A stretch of DNA of 64,000 nt from Kribbella sindirgiensis (GTDB taxonomy: Bacteria > Actinomycetota > Actinomycetes > Propionibacteriales > Kribbellaceae). A program made the translations under genes and the position numbers. The notes under the pieces were generated by a model, which saw only the letters and a program-made list of their open reading frames with translations, had not been told where the DNA came from and ran no database searches. Position 1 is the first letter of the stretch, and each line of letters starts with the position of its first letter. The stretch lies in assembly GCF_004331435.1 (NCBI RefSeq), contig NZ_SJKA01000005.1, forward strand, positions 124,001-188,000, in the 5' to 3' direction. Positions 58,601-64,000 of the stretch are shown piece after piece.

Positions 58601-61282
58601 GACGAGAGCTACCCGGCTCAGAACGTACCGGTCGCGGTGCCGTCGGACGGGCTGGTCGTCACGTTCTCGTACGTGCTCGCGACCCACCAGGTCACGGTGA
58701 CGACGGCCAAGCCCGGTGCACAGCCGGACCTGAGCCAGGCGAAGGCGTACTGGGTCAACCGCACCACCCTCGCCGTACCCGCGGTCGACCACGCGGAGCG
58801 GTACCGGTGGCGGCTGCACTGGTCGGACACCGGCTCGCTGAAGATCGACGCCAACGACATCGGCGGCTCCTCCGCCGCGCTGCGCTACGACCCTGCCGAG
58901 GTGAAACCGGGGTACACGACGCTCCGGCTCGACCACGCGGACGTTCGCAAGATCCTCACCGGTCAGCTCGGTCTCGCGCAGTACGACGACGCCGGGCGGC
59001 TGCTGGACGCGACCGGTGTGCAGATCCCCGGCGTACTCGACGACGTCTACAGCGGCGCCGCCAACCGCTCGTACGGCGTCACGTGGCAGGCCGGCAAACC
59101 GACCTTCACGCTCTGGGCTCCGACTGCCCAGGACGTGCGGTTGATGATCGGATCGTCGACAATCCCCATGCGCACAAACGGCGACGGCTCCTGGTCGGTC
59201 AGCGGTCCACGGTCGTGGAAGAACGCGTCGTACCGCTTCCAGGTGACGGTGTACGCGCCCAGCACCGGCAAGGTCGAGACGAACGTCGTCACCGACCCGT
59301 ACTCGGTCGCCTTGACCACAGACTCGGCGTACTCCGTGGCCGCCGACCTGAACGACCCATCAGGTAAGCCGGCGCTCTGGTCCACCACCCCGTCGCCGAA
59401 GCTCGCACGGGGTGTCGACTCGACGATCTACGAGCTGCACGTCCGGGACTTCTCGATCAACGACAGCACGGTTCCGGCCGCGCACCGCGGTACCTATCTG
59501 GCCTTTGCCGACGAAGGTGACGGGACCAAGCACCTGCGAACGCTCAAGGCAGCCGGTCTCAACACCGTGCACCTCTTGCCGACATTCGACATTGCATCAA
59601 TCCCCGAGACCGGGCAGCAGACGCCTGCCTGCGATCTCAAGTCGCTGCCGGCCGATTCCGAACAACAGCAGGCCTGCGTGACAGCGGTGGCTGCCAAGGA
59701 CGGGTTCAACTGGGGCTACGACCCGTTCCACTGGCTCGCGCCGGAAGGGTCGTACGCGACTGCCCGGGACGGTCTGGCCCGTGTGGCGGAGTTCCGCACG
59801 ATGGTCGGCGGCCTGCACAAGTCCGGGCTGCGCGTCGTCCTCGACCAGGTCTTCAACCACACCCCGGCCGCGGGTCAGGCACCGACGTCGGTGCTCGACC
59901 GGATCGTGCCCGGGTACTACCAGCGGCTCAACGCCACCGGGAAGGTCGAGACCTCGACCTGCTGCAGCAACATCGCGACCGAGCACGCGATGGCCGAGAA
60001 GATCATGGTCGACGGCACGGTCAGCTGGGCGCGCAACTTCCACGTGGACGGGTTCCGGTTCGACCTGATGGGCCACCACAGCAAGGCGAACATGCTCAAG
60101 GTCCGCGCCGCGCTGGACAAGCTGACCCTCGGCAAGGACGGCGTCGACGGCAAGTCGATCTACCTGTACGGCGAGGGCTGGAACTTCGGCGAGGTCGCGA
60201 ACGACGCGCTGTTCGTCCAGGCCCGGCAGGGCAATCTCGGCGGGACCGGGATCGGCACGTTCTCCGACCGGCTGCGGGACGCGGTCCGGGGCGGCGGGCC
60301 GTTCGACGACAATCCGCGGATCCAGGGCTTCGGCTCCGGCGCGGCGAGCGACCCGAACGGCGATCCGGTGAACGGTACGCCGGCCGAGCGCGCGAAGCGG
60401 CTCGCCCACGACACCGACCTGGTGCAGCTCGGGCTGGCCGGCAACCTGCGCTCGTTCACTTTCACCTCGGCCGAGTCGGGTGCGGCGGTCCGCGGTGACC
60501 AGGTCGACTACAACGGCGCACCGGCCGGGTACGCCGACCAGCCGGACGAGGTGATCACGTACGTCGATGCCCACGACAACGAAACGTTGTGGGACGCGCT
60601 GACGTACAAACTGCCGGCGAACCTGCCGATGCCGGACCGGATCCGGATGAACACGTTGTCGCTGGCAACGACCGCGCTGGCGCAGACGCCGTCGTTCTGG
60701 CACGCCGGCGCGGACATGCTGCGGAGCAAGTCGCTGGACCGCAACTCGTACGACTCCGGTGACTGGTTCAACACGCTCGACTGGACCGGTGCCGACAACG
60801 GCTTCGGTCACGGTCTGCCGCCGAAGCCCGACAACGAGGCCAAGTGGCCCTACATGAAACCGCTGCTCGCCGACCCCGCCCTGAAGCCGTCGGCGACCGA
60901 TGTGACGTCGGCCTCCGCAGCAGCCGCCGATCTGCTGAAGCTGCGGTTCTCCACTCCCCTGTTCCGGCTCGGGTCGGCCGCGCTCATCAACCAGAAACTG
61001 AGCTTCCCGCTGAGCGGTACGACGCCGGGCGTCATCACGATGCGCGTCGACGACACCGTCGGCCCGGACGTCGACCCGGCGTTGAAGGGCCTCGTGGTCG
61101 TCTTCAACTCCACCGGCTCGACCGTGACCCAGCAGGTTCCCGGTCTGACCGGCGCCGACCTGGGCCTGTCCCCTGTTCAGGCCAACGGCGCCGATGCGGT
61201 GGTCAAGCAGGCCGCGTGGTCCGCGGCCACGGGAACCGCAACAGTCCCACCGCGGACTGTCGCCGTCTTCCTGCAGCACTAG
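55628..61282 (+). CDS. Secreted two-headed alpha-amylase/pullulanase
   Basis: A 1884-residue enzyme. Signal peptide 1-34 (AAPAPAQVAA), then an X25-like starch-binding module (40-135, SELGCAADWDPGC). First GH13 barrel (about 150-710): GFRIDTVKH (Asp nucleophile), FMFGEVFD (Glu), LGNHDMGRV (Asp). Two more X25-like modules follow (about 835-1030, SEMGCPADWSPDC and TALGCPTDWDPSC). The second half is a pullulanase: CBM48 (TFTLWAPTAQDV), GFNWGYDPFHWLAPEGSYA, GFRFDLMGHHS, LYGEGWNFG, DAHDNETLWD and a C-terminal DUF3372-type domain. It can cleave both alpha-1,4 and alpha-1,6 bonds of starch or glycogen. Start GTG 55628 or ATG 55631. Confidence 0.93.
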   Translation: MMRGFRRLTAGLTAAAVVVLGLGTAAPAPAQVAADRVITVAGSLQSELGCAADWDPGCDATSLGASAPYTKVFDVPAGSYEFKVTVNRSWDENYGAGGVLNGTNIPLRIEGPAKLQFSYNDTSHVVTVAPVDLAGPTVTAADKALATQSLRPDLTKERFYFLMADRFANGDTSNDAGGLSGDRLQTGLDPKDKGFYHGGDLAGVIQKLDYIKSLGTTSIWLTPSFKNQPVQGAGTNASAGYHGYWITDFTQIDPHLGTNADMQRLIDLAHRKGMKVFFDIITNHTADVIDYQSGQYGYIPKSTSPYKDAQGNVFDDKQYAGGDTFPQLDARTSFPNVPVFRTPADANLKVPAWLNDPTLYHNRGDSTFAGESAEYGDFVGLDDLFTEQPKVRDGMIDVYRTWAELGIDGFRIDTVKHVNLEFWQKFSPAILAAARGAGSKDFFMFGEVFDANPQFMSTYTTKGALQATLDFGFQQSAVAYAKGDPSTKLQDFYADDDYYTDTDSNAYELPTFLGNHDMGRVGTFLKQGGAAGQDLLARDKLAHSLMYLTRGQPVIYYGDEQGFTGPGGDKDARQDMFATQTDEYADDEVVDGSGTTTIGKKDRYDVNSPMYKHIAELAKLRAKYPALSDGRQVHRYASKTNGLYAFSRLGSDNVEYLVVANNTKTAAAATVATYGPNTWLKPVYGGSKSLKTDREGRVAVSQAPLSVTVYQAQTKVPPRAKAPTVYMSSPEAGATVGGRAEIAAAVPANTPVTVTFGYRPVGTTAWQRLGADDNAPYRVFHDVSGLAKGTLLEYRAVLRDASGNYSVSGSYGVVGDAAAPGGGGGGTGPVVQPANVSVPGDHNSEMGCPADWSPDCEQAQLTLDTKDKVWKGTFTGLAGEHAYKAAINKTWDENYGAGGVANGANISYTGPSGPVTFYYEHGRHYVTSSAQGPIITAPGSFQTALGCPTDWDPSCMRPWLTDEDGDGTYTWSTSELKAGNYEAKVAHNLSWDESYPAQNVPVAVPSDGLVVTFSYVLATHQVTVTTAKPGAQPDLSQAKAYWVNRTTLAVPAVDHAERYRWRLHWSDTGSLKIDANDIGGSSAALRYDPAEVKPGYTTLRLDHADVRKILTGQLGLAQYDDAGRLLDATGVQIPGVLDDVYSGAANRSYGVTWQAGKPTFTLWAPTAQDVRLMIGSSTIPMRTNGDGSWSVSGPRSWKNASYRFQVTVYAPSTGKVETNVVTDPYSVALTTDSAYSVAADLNDPSGKPALWSTTPSPKLARGVDSTIYELHVRDFSINDSTVPAAHRGTYLAFADEGDGTKHLRTLKAAGLNTVHLLPTFDIASIPETGQQTPACDLKSLPADSEQQQACVTAVAAKDGFNWGYDPFHWLAPEGSYATARDGLARVAEFRTMVGGLHKSGLRVVLDQVFNHTPAAGQAPTSVLDRIVPGYYQRLNATGKVETSTCCSNIATEHAMAEKIMVDGTVSWARNFHVDGFRFDLMGHHSKANMLKVRAALDKLTLGKDGVDGKSIYLYGEGWNFGEVANDALFVQARQGNLGGTGIGTFSDRLRDAVRGGGPFDDNPRIQGFGSGAASDPNGDPVNGTPAERAKRLAHDTDLVQLGLAGNLRSFTFTSAESGAAVRGDQVDYNGAPAGYADQPDEVITYVDAHDNETLWDALTYKLPANLPMPDRIRMNTLSLATTALAQTPSFWHAGADMLRSKSLDRNSYDSGDWFNTLDWTGADNGFGHGLPPKPDNEAKWPYMKPLLADPALKPSATDVTSASAAAADLLKLRFSTPLFRLGSAALINQKLSFPLSGTTPGVITMRVDDTVGPDVDPALKGLVVVFNSTGSTVTQQVPGLTGADLGLSPVQANGADAVVKQAAWSAATGTATVPPRTVAVFLQH

Positions 61283-61638
61283 AGCCCGGCGAACCGGGAT
61301 GCCGCTACGAACGCCGCCAGCGCCAGAAGGATGGTGTTGGCGGCGGTCGAGCCGGGCTCGCGCAGCGAGGAGTGGGATGTCGCGGCGCCGATCATGACGA
61401 CGCACAGTCCCACCGCCGCGAGAGGCGTGAAAACGCGGGCGGTGCCGGTCAGCCAAGGCGCGAACAGGCCGGCCACCGCCAGAAGCTCGCAGACCGCTAC
61501 GAGGCGGACCAGCGGCATCGGGAAGGGCGCGATGCCGGTCTGCCCGGTTCTGATCAGCCGGTCGCGGGACATCGTGGACTTGGCGACGCCGGAGATCGTG
61601 AAGACCACCGCCAGTACGCCGGTGAGGATCCAGATGAT
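61279..61638 (-). pseudogene. DoxX-like membrane protein, start codon lost
   Basis: The frame codes IIWILTGVLAVVFTISGVAKS, then four helices in all with VRLVAVCELLAVAGLFAPWL, ending RFAGL (only short parts are needed to recognise a DoxX-like protein). The first helix begins at about 61638 but there is no ATG, GTG or TTG in front of it; the first in-frame start (GTG 61608) falls inside helix 1. The loss coincides with the truncated end of the sigma factor gene, so one deletion probably cut both. DoxX-type proteins are frequent partners of ECF41 sigma factors. Confidence 0.6.
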
Positions 61639-62411
61639 CGTACCTGCGGTTGCACCGGGAGCCCGCGGTCACGTCACCGAAGGCGTTCCTGACCACGGTG
61701 ACGACCCGCCTGGCGATCGATCAGCTGCGGTCGGCGCGGCGGCAGCGGGAGGAGTACTTCGGACCGTGGCTGCCGGAACCGGCCGTCGACGAGTACGTCG
61801 ATCTCGCGGACCGCGCCGCGCTCTCGGACTCGCTGTCCACCGCGTTCCTCGTCGTCCTCGAACGACTCACGCCGGACCAGCGCGCCGTGTTCCTGCTCGG
61901 TGACGTGTTCGGCTACTCGTACGACGATCTCGCCGGCATCCTCGGCAAGACACCCGCCAACTGCCGCCAGCTGGCCGTCCGCGCCCGCCGTCGGATTGCC
62001 GACAATCGACCACGCTTCGACCCGTCCCCGCAGGAACGCGACGAGCTGGTCCGGCGGTTCGTCGCGGCCGCCGAGAACGGTGAGCTGGAGGCGCTCGTCG
62101 CCGTACTCACCCCGGACGCGACCTTCACCGGCGACGGCGGCGGCAAGGGCGGCTTCCCCCGGCCGGTGCACGGCGCCGCCAACGTGGCCCGGATGCTCGT
62201 CGGCGCTTTCGGCACGTTCCGCGGGCTGACCACCGAGCCGGTGCATGTCGGCGGACAGCCCGCGCTGCGGATCCACGACCGGTCGAACCACACCGTCGCG
62301 GTCTGGTCGTTCACGATCGCCGAAGGCCGGATCACCGCGATCCACGGCATCGTGAACCCCGACAAGCTGACCCACCTGCAGCCGTCAGGGCACGCTGACG
62401 ACCAGCGCTGA
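61638..62411 (+). pseudogene. ECF41-type sigma factor (SigJ-like) lacking region 2
   Basis: The frame begins abruptly at SYLRLHREPAVTSPKAFLTTV, the end of sigma region 2.4, and then has a complete linker WLPEP, region 4 (LTPDQRAVFLLGDVFGYSYDDLAGI in short form LTPDQRAVFLLGDVFGYSY), and the SnoaL-like C-terminal domain with the ECF41 signatures DGGGK and NPDKL. The first 70 or so residues that bind core polymerase and the -10 are absent. TTG 61650 could initiate a fragment, which would keep DNA binding at -35 but not act as a sigma factor. It ends in a 27-bp overlap with the convergent kinase-like gene. Confidence 0.72.
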
Positions 62412-63281
62412 CGCGTCGACCTCCGCGGTCAACGACGTGCCGTCGGAGACGGCGTCGCCATCGAGCTGGCGCTGAACAGTGCGCTCCGCCCTGACCTGGA
62501 TACGACGCCCGGTGAAGCGTTCCAGGTGTTCCTCACGCCAGGACTTGACCACGAGCCCGAGCACGAGCCGCGGCCAGTGGCTGATCCGGCGCGGCATCAG
62601 GACCACCGCGTCGATCCGGCCGTCGTCCGGCCTCGCGTCCGGCAGCAGCGGGATGTTCGCCTGCAGCGTGCCGACGTTGCCCACCACCACAGTCCGCGCG
62701 CGACGGCGTACCGCGGGCCGGTCGTCGACCGTGATCTCGACCCGGACGACCGGGTGGTTCAGGTTCCGCAGCGTGGAGACGACGTACGCCGCCCAGCCGG
62801 CCCGCTTCTTCAGGTCGTCGGGGGCATCCGCGATGATCGCGGCGTCCAGCCCGAGGCCCGCCATCACCACGAAGCGGTCGGACGGCAGGTCGTCGCCCTC
62901 GACCTGCACGCTGTCGATCCGCCGGTCCGAGCCGTCGAGTACCTCGGCCAGCGCGGTGTCGAGGTCGAGCGAGATCCCGAGGTTGCGAGCGAGCAGGTTC
63001 CCGGTCCCGGCCGGCAGGACCGCCGCCGGCACACCGGTCCCGGCGAGCTCGGCGCACACCACCCGCACGGTCCCGTCGCCGCCGGCGATCAGCACCAGGT
63101 CGACCGCGTCGTCGATCGCCCGCCGCGCCATCGTCACGCCGGCGTCGTCTTCGGTGGTCTCCAGCCACAGCGGATCCGCGAACCCACGCGTGGACAGCGC
63201 CTTCTCGACAGTACGGCGGAAGTTGTCGCCGTCGACCTTCACCGGGTTCACGATCACGGCTGCCCGCCTGGCAGAACTCAC
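62385..63281 (-). CDS. Diacylglycerol/lipid kinase family protein (YegS/DgkB-like)
   Basis: A 298-residue cytosolic lipid kinase. AVIVNPVKVDG opens the domain; the ATP site is LVLIAGGDGTVRVV and the second glycine loop VLPAGTGNLLARNLGI. The beta-rich C-terminal half ends with LDGDAVSDG, the usual second-domain signature. It phosphorylates diacylglycerol or a related lipid. GTG 63281 is the only start that fits the family N-terminus; longer in-frame starts run into the opposite gene. Divergent from the serine hydrolase, 28 bp apart. Confidence 0.88.
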   Translation of the reverse strand: MSSARRAAVIVNPVKVDGDNFRRTVEKALSTRGFADPLWLETTEDDAGVTMARRAIDDAVDLVLIAGGDGTVRVVCAELAGTGVPAAVLPAGTGNLLARNLGISLDLDTALAEVLDGSDRRIDSVQVEGDDLPSDRFVVMAGLGLDAAIIADAPDDLKKRAGWAAYVVSTLRNLNHPVVRVEITVDDRPAVRRRARTVVVGNVGTLQANIPLLPDARPDDGRIDAVVLMPRRISHWPRLVLGLVVKSWREEHLERFTGRRIQVRAERTVQRQLDGDAVSDGTSLTAEVDASALVVSVP

Positions 63282-63309
63282 CTGATATTTGTCCGTTCGA
63301 GGAGATAAC

Positions 63310-64000
63310 GTGCTGAGAATGAGCAGACTTCCACGGAGTACGCCAGAAGCCCAGGGCCTGTCCACTGCGGCCCTCGACAGTTTCGTCGGAGCGTTGGACG
63401 CCGGGCAGCCGGAGATCCAGACCGTGATGCTGCTGCGGCACGGCCACGTGGTGCTGGAGGACACGTGGGCGCCGTACCGGCTGGAGGATCGGCACCTGCT
63501 GTTCTCGGTGTCGAAGAGCTTCACGTCGACCGGTATCGGACTGGCGATCGACGAGGGGCTGTTGTCGTTGGACGACCAGGTGATCTCGTTCTTCGACGCG
63601 GACGACCTGCCCGAGACGGTCAGCGACAACCTGGCCGCGATGCAGGTCCGGCACCTGCTGACGATGACGACCGGACACTCGAAGGACACCGTCGAGGCGC
63701 TCAGCCGGGATCGCCGGATGGTCCGGAGCTTCCTCGGTCTCGAGGTGGAGCACGAGCCGGGCACGGTGTTCGCGTACAACAGCGGCGCGACGTACATGCT
63801 GTCGGCGATCCTGCAGCGGCTCACCGGCGAGAACCTGCTCGACTACCTGCGCCCGCGGCTGTTCGAGCCGCTCGGTGCCACCGAGGCGACCTGGCAGCTG
63901 TCGAAGGAAGGCATCGTCGTCGGCGGCTGGGGCCTGAGCCTCAACACCGAATCTCTGGCGTGCTTCGGCCAGCTCTTGCTCCAGCACGGCGAGTGGAACG
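63310..64000 (+). CDS. Serine hydrolase of the beta-lactamase family, 5' part
   Basis: The open frame runs off the window; 230 residues are visible. SVSKS (S-x-x-K, nucleophile Ser near residue 65) and YNSGATYML (Y-x-N) match class C beta-lactamase/DD-peptidase-like hydrolases; the HLLTMTTGH segment is also conserved. No signal peptide is present, so an intracellular esterase or peptidase is more likely than resistance. GTG 63310 lies 5 bp after GAGGAG; ATG 63319 is the alternative. Confidence 0.85.
   Translation, partial: MLRMSRLPRSTPEAQGLSTAALDSFVGALDAGQPEIQTVMLLRHGHVVLEDTWAPYRLEDRHLLFSVSKSFTSTGIGLAIDEGLLSLDDQVISFFDADDLPETVSDNLAAMQVRHLLTMTTGHSKDTVEALSRDRRMVRSFLGLEVEHEPGTVFAYNSGATYMLSAILQRLTGENLLDYLRPRLFEPLGATEATWQLSKEGIVVGGWGLSLNTESLACFGQLLLQHGEWN

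Noticed and set aside
55589..58936. A 1115-codon minus-strand open frame opposite the amylase
   Set aside because: Same cause. The plus strand has complete catalytic motifs, the minus strand none.
1..64000. CRISPR arrays, prophage, insertion sequences, tRNA or rRNA genes
   Set aside because: No regularly spaced repeats, transposase, integrase or structural phage motifs, and no cloverleaf or rRNA sequence seen on reading both strands; a tRNAscan and an ISfinder search would be decisive.
63310..64000. A resistance beta-lactamase
   Set aside because: The motifs fit the wider serine-hydrolase superfamily, but no signal peptide is present and the end of the gene with the third motif is outside the window.

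Overview
The window is high-GC actinobacterial chromosome. It looks like a Kribbella- or Nocardioides-type member of the Propionibacteriales, but that placement is inferred from gene content and codon style, not from a search. It has no rRNA, tRNA, CRISPR array, transposase or integrase that I can see. Genes are dense, start codons are often GTG, and many neighbours overlap by 4 or 8 bp, which suggests translational coupling. At least ten genes have a TANNNT-like -10 hexamer only 6-7 nt before the start codon, so leaderless mRNAs appear common; the hexamer TAGCGT recurs.

Layout. 1-0.6 kb: 3' end of a fadD15-like acyl-CoA ligase. 0.6-24.6 kb: a mosaic of accessory units. These are an SDR/MerR pair with a MerR-type operator; an ABC exporter with a two-component system; a secreted subtilase; a STAS protein; a sugar ABC importer divergent from a GH36-like glycosidase and its LacI regulator; a frameshifted zinc alcohol dehydrogenase; XRE, LysR, SDR, MFS, ArsR-like, DUF1345 and EamA genes; and a short alanyl-tRNA synthetase paralogue. 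24.6-45.9 kb: a conserved core that follows the gene order I recall for Mycobacterium tuberculosis Rv2187-Rv2196 (pimB', NlpC/P60, exonuclease-GIY-YIG, trpD, ctaE, qcrCAB), with extra genes inserted. 45.9-46.5 kb: remnants of a MarR gene and an alpha/beta-hydrolase gene. 46.8-51.3 kb: an L,D-transpeptidase and ctaC-ctaD-ctaF. 51.4-54 kb: cysteine desulfurase, TusA, GNAT and Sir2. 54-64 kb: an XRE/SDR pair, a 1884-residue two-headed amylase-pullulanase, a truncated DoxX/ECF41 sigma pair, a diacylglycerol-kinase-like gene and the 5' end of a serine hydrolase of the beta-lactamase family.

How the genes work together. qcrCAB plus ctaC, ctaD, ctaE and ctaF encode the cytochrome bcc-aa3 respiratory supercomplex, with a CtaG-like assembly protein beside ctaE. 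PimB', the NlpC/P60 hydrolase and the L,D-transpeptidase act on the cell envelope. The sugar importer/GH36 unit, the amylase-pullulanase and the subtilase point to a soil polymer degrader.

The most striking feature lies in front of the truncated AlaRS paralogue (23240-24391, minus strand). A leaderless 21-codon leader peptide contains eight alanine codons, and its RNA can form a pause hairpin, an antiterminator and a terminator ending in a U-rich tract. This is a textbook layout for ribosome-mediated attenuation that senses loss of charged tRNA-Ala, here controlling an editing-less AlaRS copy. A 42-bp near-perfect palindrome sits just upstream of its promoter.
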